From the NCBI GenBank assembly GCA_021782205.1, contig JAJXVH010000019.1, positions 1-36,662 on the forward strand: a DNA stretch of 36,662 bases, in the 5' to 3' direction. This DNA comes from a bacterium (GTDB lineage Bacteria > Elusimicrobiota > Elusimicrobia > UBA1565 > UBA9628). Position numbers and translations under genes: made by a program. The notes under the pieces are model-generated. The model ran no database searches. It had not been told where the DNA came from and was given only the letters and a program-made list of their open reading frames with translations. Of this stretch, positions 23,130 to 32,420 are shown piece after piece. The number at the start of each line of letters is the position of its first letter. Positions within the stretch are counted from its first letter, which is position 1.

Positions 23130-24410
23130 CTACCTCAGCGCGTCACGCAGCAACGCGAGCGTCGCCGGCAGAAACGCCAGCGCCCACAGCGCCAGCGGAG
23201 CGCTGGAGCTGGCGCGCAAAGGAACGGCGCGCACCGACACGGGCCGTGACCCGGCCGCCGCGGAGTCAACAAACGCTCGCGCGCGCCCGAGACCTTCCCC
23301 CGAGACCGGCACGGCCGTCCGGTCTGCTTCGGCGGCCGCTTCAGCGCCCGGTATCGCCGCGGTCTCCAGCATGCCCCGGCGTTCCAGCCAGCGCGTGGAC
23401 GTCAAAGGCGCCGTCGTGCGCCGCGCGCGGCGCGCCGAAGTCACCGCTTCGGCGCCTCGGCCCGCCAGCCGGAGAGCGCTCGCGGCCAGCCGATCGGCGA
23501 CGGAGCGCACCTGGACGACCAGATCGGCGCCCAAACTCAACGTCAACCGCTCCAGGCGCCGCGGCGCGGACAGCGACGGCGCGGCGGAGCGGGCCGGAGC
23601 GTCCGCGGCGCCGAACGAATACGACCGTCCCGACGCGGAGGCCGCGAATCTCGCCGCGGCCGACGGTGCCGCCGCCGGAAAGGCCGCGGCGACCGCGTCG
23701 TGCAATTCACCGTCGCCCGCCGAGGCGGAGACCGACGGCAAGACCGCCCCCGCAACCGCGGCGGTCGGCGCGACGAATGCCGGTGCGCCGCGGTCGGCCG
23801 GGGCCTCCAGAACCGACGCATCCAAGCGCGGTCTCGCGACGGCCTGATCCCAAAACGCCCGGGACGAGGACGCGGTGTCCTCCGCCGATGCACGCGCGTC
23901 CGGGGCGTGCGGCGCGGGCAGAGCCGGGCGTCCCGCCTCTGATTTCACATCCGCCTCGGCCGCGTCGTTTCCGACCGCCGCCGCGGCGGCCGCCGTGCCG
24001 TGCGCGGCGGACGCGGACGCGGGCGGCGGGACCGAGGGAGCGGAGGGCGTCGCCCCGGTCGCGGCGACGGCCGTCGTCGCCTTCGCCATGGGCGTCGGCG
24101 CGGCGGAGACGGGCGCGGCCGACGCGGGCGCGGCGGTTGCGGCGGCCGGAGAAGCCGCGACCGCAGGAGGCGCCAGACGCATCTGTCCCGCTCCCGGAGC
24201 AAGACCGAACGTCGCGCCGAGCGACGCCGGCAGAAACCCCGCCGAAGGCGCTAGCGACGGAGCCAGGAGCGAAGCCGCGGGAACCGCGGACAACGTCGCC
24301 GCCCCCAGCGACGCCGAGCCAGACGCGCCGGACGCCGCCTCCGGAGCGGTCTCCACGACCGCCGCCGACGCGCGCGCGCATATAAGGACAGCCAGCGCCC
24401 AAACCTTCAT
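23130..24410 (-). CDS. Ala/Pro-rich low-complexity exported protein with C-terminal membrane helix
   Basis: Protein of 426 residues that I do not recognise by family. It has a signal peptide (1-16, VWALAVLICARASA), a long region dominated by Ala, Pro, Ser and Gly (about 20-270) with no visible fold, a more basic segment with helices (about 285-340, RRLERLTLSLGADLVVQVRSVADRL) and a C-terminal hydrophobic helix (about 404-420) followed by RDALR. Hydrophobic end plus basic tail resembles an anchor or sorting signal. Proteins of this texture are common, in my recollection, at the start of exported Elusimicrobiota proteins. The ATG at 24410 lies 7 nt after a TAGACT box. Directly downstream is the PAS/HAMP kinase, so the two are probably co-transcribed. 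Reality of the gene is supported by signal peptide, anchor and spacing; long antisense frames here reflect composition. Confidence 0.7.
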   Translation of the reverse strand: MKVWALAVLICARASAAVVETAPEAASGASGSASLGAATLSAVPAASLLAPSLAPSAGFLPASLGATFGLAPGAGQMRLAPPAVAASPAAATAAPASAAPVSAAPTPMAKATTAVAATGATPSAPSVPPPASASAAHGTAAAAAAVGNDAAEADVKSEAGRPALPAPHAPDARASAEDTASSSRAFWDQAVARPRLDASVLEAPADRGAPAFVAPTAAVAGAVLPSVSASAGDGELHDAVAAAFPAAAPSAAARFAASASGRSYSFGAADAPARSAAPSLSAPRRLERLTLSLGADLVVQVRSVADRLAASALRLAGRGAEAVTSARRARRTTAPLTSTRWLERRGMLETAAIPGAEAAAEADRTAVPVSGEGLGRARAFVDSAAAGSRPVSVRAVPLRASSSAPLALWALAFLPATLALLRDALR

Positions 24411-24417
24411 TGTCCGC

Positions 24418-24423
24418 AGTCTA
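24418..24423 (-). promoter_or_regulatory. Putative -10 box of the Ala/Pro-rich protein/kinase operon
   Basis: TAGACT lies 7 nt before the ATG at 24410. A TTGACG (24448-24443) stands 19 bp upstream, a usable but long spacing, and overlaps the end of purB. No Shine-Dalgarno sequence is present. Confidence 0.45.
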
Positions 24424-24444
24424 GCACAATCCGCACGTCTCGCG

Positions 24445-25755
24445 TCAAAGACAGCCTCCCCGCTTGAGAATCTCGCGCGCGGACGCCGCGTAAGGCTCCA
24501 GGGAGAAGCAGGCGTCCAGCTCGCGCGCGGACAGGCGCTTGGTCACCTCACCGTCGGCTCCCAGGGTTTGGCGCAGGGAGCCCTCGCCTTTCCAAGTCTT
24601 CATCGCGCAGCGCTGGACCAGGTCGTAGGCCTCCAGGCGTCCCAGGCCGGCGTCGATCAGGCGCAGGAGCACGGTTTGGGAGAACACCAGGCCGTGGGAG
24701 CTTTCCAGGTTCTTCTTCATGCGCTCCGGATTGACCTGCAGGCCGTCGAGAACCTTCACGAAGCGGTCGAGCATGAAATCCAAGACGATGTGCGCGTCCG
24801 GGAGAATGACGCGCTCGTTGGACGAGTGCGAGATGTCGCGCTCATGCCACAGCGCGCAGTTCTCCGTGACCGTCGACTCGTAGCCGCGGATGAGGCGGGC
24901 CAGGCCGCACAGGTTCTCGCAGAGCACCGGATTGCGCTTGTGGGGCATGGCCGAGGAGCCCTTTTGTCCGTCGGAGAACGGCTCTTCGAGCTCCAAGACC
25001 TCGGTTTTCTGAAGGTGGCGGATTTCCAGAGCCACGCGCTCGACGGCGCACGCGGTCAGCACCAGCGCGTGGAAGTAGTCGGCGTAGCGGTCGCGCGGGA
25101 TCACCTGGGTGGAGACGGGCTCCGGGCGCAGGCCCAGCGCGTCCAGAATATCCGCCTCCACGTCCGGCGACAGTTGGGTGAACGCGCCGACGGCGCCGGA
25201 GATTTGGCCGTAGGCGATGGTCTCGCGCGCGGCGCGCAGGCGCTTGAGGCCGCGGACGGCCTCGGCGTGCCAGCCGGCGACCTTGATGCCGAAGGTGATG
25301 GGCTCGGCGTGGACGCCGTGGGTGCGGCCGACCATCCAGGTGCGTTCGTGCTTCTTGGCCAACGTCTTCAAGCGTCCGGCGACGCGTTCCTGGCCCGCGA
25401 TCAGCAGGTCGGCGGCGTCGCGCAGCTGGAGCGCCATCGACGTGTCCAGCACGTCCGAGGAGGTCAGGCCGTAGTGCAGGTAGCGGTCCACCTTCGGCGC
25501 CTGCTTCTTGAGCTCCCCGGCCACGGCCGAGATCATGCCGATGACCTCGTGTCCGGCCATCGACTCCTTGCGGCGCGACGCGTCCAGCAGAGACTTTTCC
25601 ATCAGGCGGTTGAGCGCCTGCAGTTCGCGCGCGGGAATGCCTTTCTTCGGCGCGAGGACCTTGAGCAGTTCCACCTCGACGCGCAGCATCGCGCGCAGAC
25701 GGTGGTCGTCCGACCAGATGCGGCCCATCTCCGGACGCGTGTAACGTTCGATCAT
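24445..25755 (-). CDS. purB: Adenylosuccinate lyase
   Basis: Protein of 436 residues that catalyses two fumarate-releasing steps: SAICAR to AICAR, and adenylosuccinate to AMP, in purine synthesis. The fumarase/aspartase superfamily signature GSSAMPHKRNP (266-276) carries the active-site serine loop. Further marks are HYGLTSSDVLDT (94-105) and RTHGVHAEPITFG (144-156, with H146 as likely general acid). Length and start (MIERYTRPEMGRIWSDD) are typical of the Bacillus/Thermotoga-type enzyme. The ATG at 25755 lies 1 nt after the pyrE stop and has GGGGAG upstream. It is the last gene of an AsmA-like/pyrE/purB operon, which joins purine and pyrimidine synthesis in one transcript. Confidence 0.96.
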   Translation of the reverse strand: MIERYTRPEMGRIWSDDHRLRAMLRVEVELLKVLAPKKGIPARELQALNRLMEKSLLDASRRKESMAGHEVIGMISAVAGELKKQAPKVDRYLHYGLTSSDVLDTSMALQLRDAADLLIAGQERVAGRLKTLAKKHERTWMVGRTHGVHAEPITFGIKVAGWHAEAVRGLKRLRAARETIAYGQISGAVGAFTQLSPDVEADILDALGLRPEPVSTQVIPRDRYADYFHALVLTACAVERVALEIRHLQKTEVLELEEPFSDGQKGSSAMPHKRNPVLCENLCGLARLIRGYESTVTENCALWHERDISHSSNERVILPDAHIVLDFMLDRFVKVLDGLQVNPERMKKNLESSHGLVFSQTVLLRLIDAGLGRLEAYDLVQRCAMKTWKGEGSLRQTLGADGEVTKRLSARELDACFSLEPYAASAREILKRGGCL

Positions 25756-25756
25756 G

Positions 25757-26353
25757 TCACTCCCCGTCCGAGCCGGCGTCCTGCCCGCGGCGCGCCGTCG
25801 ACAGCGGCACCCCGGCCTGGCACTGCGCGCAGGAGTCCGGAGGCGCGGCCTGCAGCGGGTAGGAGACCAGGCCGCGCGTGGGCACGCCCAGGCACAGCGG
25901 CGCCGAGGAGCGATCCACCATCGCGCCGACGCCGATCACGCGCGCGCCGTAGGCCTGGGCGAGGGCCACGACCTCGCCGTTGGAGCGGCCCGTGGTCAGC
26001 ACGTCGACGATGACGAGCGCGCGCTCGCCGCGGGCCAAGGTGAAGTCGCGCCGGAACGCCATCGCGCCGCTGACGCGCTCGGTGAAGATCGCGCGCGCCT
26101 TCTTGGCCCGCGCGACCTCCTGGCCGAGGACGACCGAGCTCAGGCCCGTGGAAATCACCACGTCGACGGGCGACGAGAAGCGCGCGGCCAGCGCCTTGGC
26201 CACCTTCTGCGTCACGTGCGGATACTGCAGGACCAGCGCGGGCTGCAGATACACCGAGGTGTGCAGGCCCGAGGCCAATCGGAAGTGGCCGCTGGCCACC
26301 GCGCCGTGCTCCTGCAGCAGGCCCAGCACGTCCGTCTTGTTGCTTTCTCTCAT
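25757..26353 (-). CDS. pyrE: Orotate phosphoribosyltransferase
   Basis: Protein of 198 residues that joins orotate to PRPP to make OMP in pyrimidine synthesis. It has the type I phosphoribosyltransferase fold with the PRPP loop VIVDVLTTGRSN (114-125). Typical PyrE proteins have V-E-D or I-E-D before the TTG; here the position of the first acid is Val while D117 remains. FRLASGLHTSVYLQPALVL (24-42) is the orotate-side N-terminal motif. A CAQC pair (175-178) lies in a C-terminal extension, as in the short Thermus-type proteins. The ATG at 26353 has the strongest ribosome site in the window, GAGGAGG, 5 nt away. It sits between the AsmA-like gene and purB, with gaps of 14 and 1 nt. Another purine/pyrimidine PRTase is possible but less likely. 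Confidence 0.88.
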   Translation of the reverse strand: MRESNKTDVLGLLQEHGAVASGHFRLASGLHTSVYLQPALVLQYPHVTQKVAKALAARFSSPVDVVISTGLSSVVLGQEVARAKKARAIFTERVSGAMAFRRDFTLARGERALVIVDVLTTGRSNGEVVALAQAYGARVIGVGAMVDRSSAPLCLGVPTRGLVSYPLQAAPPDSCAQCQAGVPLSTARRGQDAGSDGE

Positions 26354-26358
26354 GTCGT

Positions 26359-26365
26359 CCTCCTC
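26359..26365 (-). promoter_or_regulatory. Strong ribosome-binding site of pyrE
   Basis: GAGGAGG, complementary to the 16S rRNA 3' end, 5 nt before the ATG at 26353 and inside the 14-nt gap after the AsmA-like gene. It fixes the pyrE start. Confidence 0.75.
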
Positions 26366-26367
26366 AT

Positions 26368-28635
26368 TTAGAAATTCAAACGTCTGACGAGCGCCAAAAA
26401 GCGCTTCTTGGCGCCCGCGCGGCCGGCGGCCACGTCCTGCTCGATCTCCTTGTCACCGATCTTGCGAAAGCGCGGCTCCAAGTCCGGATGATTGATGTCG
26501 CCTTTGACGCGAAAGCCGATGGCGGGGCGGCCCGCCTCGTCGACCCACCACTCCGGCAGGGCGCTGCGAAAGCTGGTCAGCCGCGTCAGGATGTTCATGT
26601 CCACGAGCTCCCGCCCGCCGTCGGCGGTGCCCTGCGCGTAGGCCACGAACTGCGGTCCGCTCACGGAGAAGTAGCGGATGGTCGCCACGCCCCGGGTCGC
26701 GCCGTATTCGCCGTCGATCTTGTCGAAGTCGAACGACTTCGGATAGGCGGTCGCGCCGCTGAACACCGAAAGGTTGTTCATCTTGTACATGAACACGAAG
26801 GGCAGAAAGACGACGCGCAGGAAGGTGTTGGCCTCCTGGGCGGTGGCCAGGTCCTTGACGTGGCCGGGGCCGAAGCTCAGGTAGGTCTCGCCGTCCAATT
26901 TATTGAGCTCGGGCGTGATGCCGCGCAGCGACCAGAGCAGTTCAACGTTGCGGCAGGTGAAGTTCGGGTGCACGACCTCGCCGACCTTGACGGAGCCCGA
27001 CGTGTTGGGAAATCCGCGCGGGATGGAATACTTGAACGTTCTCAGCCACGGCCGGTCCTCCTCGGCCGCCGCCGCGGCGGTGCGCGTGGAGATGGCCGCG
27101 CGCACGTCCTCGACCAGCTTCGCCGCCTTCTCCCAGTCGATCTTGTCGACGCTGCCCGACAGCACCACCTCCTTGGGCGCGGAAACGCGCGCGCCGCCTC
27201 TCGGATCGAAGAAGCGGTCCACGCGCGCGCGCAGCTTCACGCGCGAACCCTCCAAGGTGAACGCCAGCGCGTCGACGGTCAGGCGCCGCCCGTCGATCTT
27301 CACCGCGCCGGACACGTCGTCAAAGACGCGGTCCAGCGCCTTCACGCGGCCGCGCGCGACCGTCGCCTGCACGCGGGAGAACTCGTCGGTCGCCGACGCG
27401 TCGATGTCGGCGGCCTCGACGGCTCGCCCATCGCGCGTAACGCCGAAGCCGCGCAAGCTCAGTTCCGCCTCGCGCGCCTGCAGGCGCCCCGGCCAGCCGG
27501 TCGCGTCGACGCGCAGGGACGCCGTGCCGGCCAGCCCCAGCTTCGACCACGGCGTCCAGCGCTGAGCCGCGCGCGCCAGCGGCACGTCGGCAAACGCGGC
27601 CTCGACGCTGAGCGTCGGCGTGTCCGCGGCGAAGTCGAAGACGCCGCTGGCCGTCACGGAGCCTTCCGCGGTCTCGCCGCGCAGGCGCTGCACGTCGAGC
27701 AAGCCGGAAGCCGGCAGGCCGCCCTTGAAGCTCCAGCGGCTGGCCGGGACGCTCAGCGGCAAGTCGCGCGCGAACAAAGCCTTGAGCTGGGCGGCGTCCA
27801 GAGCCGGGACGTCGGCGCGCCCCTCCGCGCGCGGGTTCAAGAAGCTGCGCAAATCCAGGGATCCCGACAGCGGCACGCCCGCCAGCCGCCCGGAGAAGCG
27901 CTCCACGCGCGCCGACGCGCTCGACAAGTGGAAGTCCGCGAGATTCACCGAGCCTTCCGCCGTCACGTCCGCCGGAACGTCGCGGCCGGCCAGAAGCACG
28001 CGCGTGGAGAAATTCGTCTTCGCCGGAAACGGCCGGTTCGCCGAGAAGCGCTCGAAATCCAGCGACAGCTTCTCGAGCGAGAACTTATGGCGTCGCGCGC
28101 GATCTTCGACGCTCAGCAGGCCGTCCGACACGGAGACCTTCGCGGTCGACAGCGCCTGATAAACCAGCGCCGACGAAGATCCGCGCGCGGTACCCGACGA
28201 CGTGAACAGGTCGGTCACGTCCCAGCGTCCTGTCGCGTCGCGGATCAAGGAGATGCGCGGAGATTCCAGGCGCACGGTCTCGATCTCCACGCGCTTGTCG
28301 AGCAGGGGCTTAAGCCGCACCGTCACCAAGGCCGAGCCGCAGGACAAGATGTCTGGCTGGGCGCCGCCCCGGCGCACGCGCAGTCCCAGGACCTTGAGGC
28401 CGGACGGGCTCAGCACGATGCGGTCGACGGACACCTCGCGCTTGAGCAGCGCGCTCAACTGTTCCTGCGCCAGACGGCGCGCGTCGTCGGGGCTGAAGCG
28501 CCGGTAGGCGTAGACGCCCAGGCCGCCGAGCGCCAGCACCGTCAGCACGAACAGCCAGCCGGCCACGCGAAGCGTCAGGTGCAGGACGCGTCCGAAGGCG
28601 CGCACCGTCTTGCGCGCCGCGTCCAGGGGCCTCAT
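26368..28635 (-). CDS. AsmA-like envelope protein
   Basis: Protein of 755 residues with a cytoplasmic N-terminus, one membrane helix (about 24-43, VAGWLFVLTVLALGGLGVYA) and a very long periplasmic, beta-strand-rich region. Features of the AsmA/TamB group are the conserved opening after the anchor (LAQEQLSALLKREVSVDRIVL, in part, 55-75), the alternating strands with LESPRISLIRDATGRWDVTDLF (in part, near 123-144) and a C-terminal zone with INHPDLEPRF. Members form hydrophobic grooves thought to carry phospholipids between the inner and outer membranes. A helix-containing insertion (about 505-530) is Ala/Glu-rich. The ATG at 28635 lies 10 nt after a TAGAAT box without a Shine-Dalgarno sequence. 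It heads the pyrE/purB operon and is divergent from hemH. Confidence 0.82.
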   Translation of the reverse strand: MRPLDAARKTVRAFGRVLHLTLRVAGWLFVLTVLALGGLGVYAYRRFSPDDARRLAQEQLSALLKREVSVDRIVLSPSGLKVLGLRVRRGGAQPDILSCGSALVTVRLKPLLDKRVEIETVRLESPRISLIRDATGRWDVTDLFTSSGTARGSSSALVYQALSTAKVSVSDGLLSVEDRARRHKFSLEKLSLDFERFSANRPFPAKTNFSTRVLLAGRDVPADVTAEGSVNLADFHLSSASARVERFSGRLAGVPLSGSLDLRSFLNPRAEGRADVPALDAAQLKALFARDLPLSVPASRWSFKGGLPASGLLDVQRLRGETAEGSVTASGVFDFAADTPTLSVEAAFADVPLARAAQRWTPWSKLGLAGTASLRVDATGWPGRLQAREAELSLRGFGVTRDGRAVEAADIDASATDEFSRVQATVARGRVKALDRVFDDVSGAVKIDGRRLTVDALAFTLEGSRVKLRARVDRFFDPRGGARVSAPKEVVLSGSVDKIDWEKAAKLVEDVRAAISTRTAAAAAEEDRPWLRTFKYSIPRGFPNTSGSVKVGEVVHPNFTCRNVELLWSLRGITPELNKLDGETYLSFGPGHVKDLATAQEANTFLRVVFLPFVFMYKMNNLSVFSGATAYPKSFDFDKIDGEYGATRGVATIRYFSVSGPQFVAYAQGTADGGRELVDMNILTRLTSFRSALPEWWVDEAGRPAIGFRVKGDINHPDLEPRFRKIGDKEIEQDVAAGRAGAKKRFLALVRRLNF

Positions 28636-28645
28636 ATCGCCGGAG

Positions 28646-28651
28646 ATTCTA
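28646..28651 (-). promoter_or_regulatory. Putative -10 box of the AsmA-like/pyrE/purB operon
   Basis: TAGAAT on the minus strand, 10 nt before the ATG at 28635, predicting a leader of only about 3 nt. No matching -35 is seen in the divergent gap shared with hemH. Confidence 0.45.
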
Positions 28652-28671
28652 CTTCATTCGGACGGCGGACC

Positions 28672-28700
28672 TTTTCATTCGCGCGCGCACGCGCTATGAT
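28672..28700 (+). promoter_or_regulatory. Putative promoter of hemH
   Basis: TTTTCA (28672-28677), exactly 17 bp, then TATGAT (28695-28700). The predicted start near 28707 would leave a very short leader before the ATG at 28717, shorter than the visible GGAAAGG site at 28704-28710 would need, so initiation may be slightly upstream or the box may not be used. Confidence 0.4.
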
Positions 28701-28716
28701 GTTGGAAAGGAAAATC

Positions 28717-29790
28717 ATGAACGGTCCAGCGCCCGTGCTTTTTTTGTCCTTCGGCGGCCCCGAAACCCCCGAGGAGATCATGCCGTTTCTGGAGCACGTC
28801 ACGCGCGGCCGCGGCATCCCACGGGAGCGCCTGGAAGGCGTGGCGGAGCACTACCGGCACATCGGAGGACGCTCGCCGATCAACGAGATCACCCGCCGCC
28901 AGGCCGAGGCCTTGCGCCGAAAGTTCCTCGCCGCGGGCGCGCCGCGCGCCGTCTATCTGGGCCAGCGCCACAGCGCGCCGTTCATCGAGGAGACCCTTCG
29001 GCGGATGGTCCAGGACGGCGTGAGCAGCGCCGTGGGCTTCTGCACCGCCGCCTACCGCAGCGAGGCCAGCCTGGAGCGCTACGTCGCCGCTGTGGAAGAC
29101 GCGCGCGCACGCCTCGGCCCCGCGGCCCCGCGGGTCGATTTCGTCGGCCCTTGGTTCGACCACCCCCTGTTCATCGCGGCGATCGCCGCCCGCATCCGGG
29201 AGCGGGCCGCGCCCGCGGGTTGCCCAACGGTATTCACCGCGCACTCCATCCCATGCGCGATGGCGAAAGAATCCACGTACGTAGAAGAACTGCGCGCGAC
29301 GTGCGCGCTCGTCGCCGCGGCCTGCGGCCTGCGCGACTGGACCTTGGCCTTCACTAGCCGCAGCGGACGTCCGTCCGACCCATGGCTGGAACCGGATGTT
29401 TCTCAGGTGATCCGCAAGCGGGCGGAGGAGGGCGTCAAGGTCTTGAGCCTCGTCCCCCTCGGCTTCGTCGCCGACCATGTGGAGGTGCTCTACGACCTGG
29501 ACGTGGAGGCTCGGGACTGCGCCGCCGGCGCCGGCGTGACTCTGCACCGCGCCGCGACCGTCGGCGACCACCCGCACTTCATCGACATGATCGCCGATGT
29601 GATCGCCGCGGGCACGCCGAGCGACCCGGCTCTCGGGCGCAGTTCCGCCGCCACCGTTTTCCGCGACGGCCGCCGCGCCGCGAAAGTCGGCGCGGCCGCG
29701 CGCGCCTGCTTCTGCTTTTCCGAAGACCCAAGCGCCCCATGCCTGCGCCCGGCCCACCGCCCCGAGCCGGCCGCATCGCGACGACGCTGA
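28717..29790 (+). CDS. hemH: Ferrochelatase (protoporphyrin or coproporphyrin type)
   Basis: Protein of 357 residues that inserts ferrous iron into the porphyrin near the end of heme synthesis. Visible marks: LFLSFGGPETPEE at the N-terminus, RSPINEITRRQA, the metal-site His in TAHSIP (H176), SRSGRPSDPWLEPDV (214-228) and the second active-site stretch PLGFVADHVEVLYDLD with E256. Whether it uses protoporphyrin IX or coproporphyrin III cannot be told from these motifs. A C-terminal extension of about 30 residues contains C331, C333 and C342. I chose the ATG at 28717 because of GGAAAGG 6 nt upstream and the family start; an in-frame ATG at 28699 is the alternative. No other heme gene is near. 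It converges with the CoA-transferase fusion, 14 nt apart. Confidence 0.93.
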   Translation: MNGPAPVLFLSFGGPETPEEIMPFLEHVTRGRGIPRERLEGVAEHYRHIGGRSPINEITRRQAEALRRKFLAAGAPRAVYLGQRHSAPFIEETLRRMVQDGVSSAVGFCTAAYRSEASLERYVAAVEDARARLGPAAPRVDFVGPWFDHPLFIAAIAARIRERAAPAGCPTVFTAHSIPCAMAKESTYVEELRATCALVAAACGLRDWTLAFTSRSGRPSDPWLEPDVSQVIRKRAEEGVKVLSLVPLGFVADHVEVLYDLDVEARDCAAGAGVTLHRAATVGDHPHFIDMIADVIAAGTPSDPALGRSSAATVFRDGRRAAKVGAAARACFCFSEDPSAPCLRPAHRPEPAASRRR

Positions 29791-29804
29791 CGTCGGGCGG
29801 CGCC

Positions 29805-31640
<1,836 letters not shown>

Positions 31641-31714
31641 AACGCTCTCTTACCGCAACGTTTCGACCCTCGCCGCGCGTGTGCGCGGGTCTTTCATTTT
31701 TTCGGCCGGAGAGC

Positions 31715-31720
31715 TATGCT
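31715..31720 (+). promoter_or_regulatory. Putative -10 box of the small membrane protein gene
   Basis: TATGCT, 6 nt before the ATG at 31727 and with no Shine-Dalgarno sequence. CTTTCA (31691-31696) lies 18 bp upstream and is a weak -35 candidate. Confidence 0.4.
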
Positions 31721-31726
31721 GGCGCG

Positions 31727-32356
31727 ATGGGGAAATACACCCTTGAGAAAGTCGATCCCGAGGCGCACCGCGCGAAGCGGACAGCACGGGGCGTGCTGCG
31801 CAAAGCCGCGCGTTTCGGCATGGGCGGTGCGGCGGTGGCTCTGGTGTCGTCGGCTTTCGGCACATTCCTTTCCCTCTCGGGCTTCACGGTGCTGGGGGGC
31901 GTGGCGGAGGAGTTCTTTGTTTTCGGACTTCTGGGCCAAGCGTGGGGCCGCCCGCCCGAAGAGTTCTGGGTCGTCGGCGCCTTTGCCGGGGCCGCCGCCG
32001 GGTTTTTTCGCGGCGTGGCCAGCGATGGGGCCAACACTCTGTTCGCGGCGACGTTCCCTGGAAAAATCGGCCTGCTGGCCGATGCCGCGATCTATATCAC
32101 TTGGGCGATCGTCCTGGCGCTGGGTTTGCGAAGCGCGCAATATAAACGGGGGTTGGGTGCCGCCGTCGCTCTGATCGCCTGGGTGATCGGCGGTCAAGTC
32201 GCCGCATCGCTGACGGAATTCCTCAGAACCCAATCCTCCTTTTTTCAACTGGCCGCCTTGCCCCTGGGCACCGCCGCGCAGGCCGGCGTGTCTGGGCTAA
32301 TACTGGCGCTGACCATCGCACTTCTCTGCGAGGAGCCGCCGGCAAAAAGCCGGTAG
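31727..32356 (+). CDS. Polytopic membrane protein of unknown function
   Basis: Protein of 209 residues with a basic cytoplasmic N-terminus (KVDPEAHRAKRTARGVLRKA, 8-27) and about five or six membrane helices near 32-51, 53-71, 80-97, 117-136, 143-162 and 174-200. Gly and Ala are abundant in the helices, and an acidic EEFF at 61-64 and EEF at 78-80 flank the second helix. I recognise no transporter motif. The ATG at 31727 is preferred to the longer frame from 31679 because a -10 box lies just upstream and the longer frame has no added domain. The gene ends in TAG and is followed 64 bp later by prfC on the same strand, which has its own promoter box. Topology is clear; function is not. Confidence 0.72.
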   Translation: MGKYTLEKVDPEAHRAKRTARGVLRKAARFGMGGAAVALVSSAFGTFLSLSGFTVLGGVAEEFFVFGLLGQAWGRPPEEFWVVGAFAGAAAGFFRGVASDGANTLFAATFPGKIGLLADAAIYITWAIVLALGLRSAQYKRGLGAAVALIAWVIGGQVAASLTEFLRTQSSFFQLAALPLGTAAQAGVSGLILALTIALLCEEPPAKSR

Positions 32357-32407
32357 GCGCCGCCCACCGTCAGCGCGGCAGCCTGCGGCGTCTGCCGTCG
32401 GATTTCG

Positions 32408-32413
32408 TAGAAT
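32408..32413 (+). promoter_or_regulatory. Putative -10 box of prfC, leaderless type
   Basis: TAGAAT ends 7 nt before the ATG at 32421, and no Shine-Dalgarno sequence separates them. No clear -35 is seen at 17-18 bp. Confidence 0.5.
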
Positions 32414-32420
32414 AGGGCTC

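Noticed and set aside
21813-23249. 478-codon plus-strand frame opposite the PAS/HAMP kinase
   Set aside because: Antisense to a complete kinase; Arg/Gln/His-rich with no domain or signal.
23875-26013. 712-codon plus-strand frame across the Ala/Pro-rich gene, purB and pyrE
   Set aside because: It is antisense to purB and pyrE, which are certain, and has no recognisable domain.
26488-28716. In-frame extension of about 740 codons before the hemH start
   Set aside because: It lies antisense through the AsmA-like gene, is His/Arg/Gln-rich without any domain, and ferrochelatase begins at 28717 with a ribosome site.
32339-32353. CCGGC-AAAAA-GCCGG hairpin at the end of the small membrane protein gene
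   Set aside because: Only five pairs, inside the coding end, no T-tract after it.
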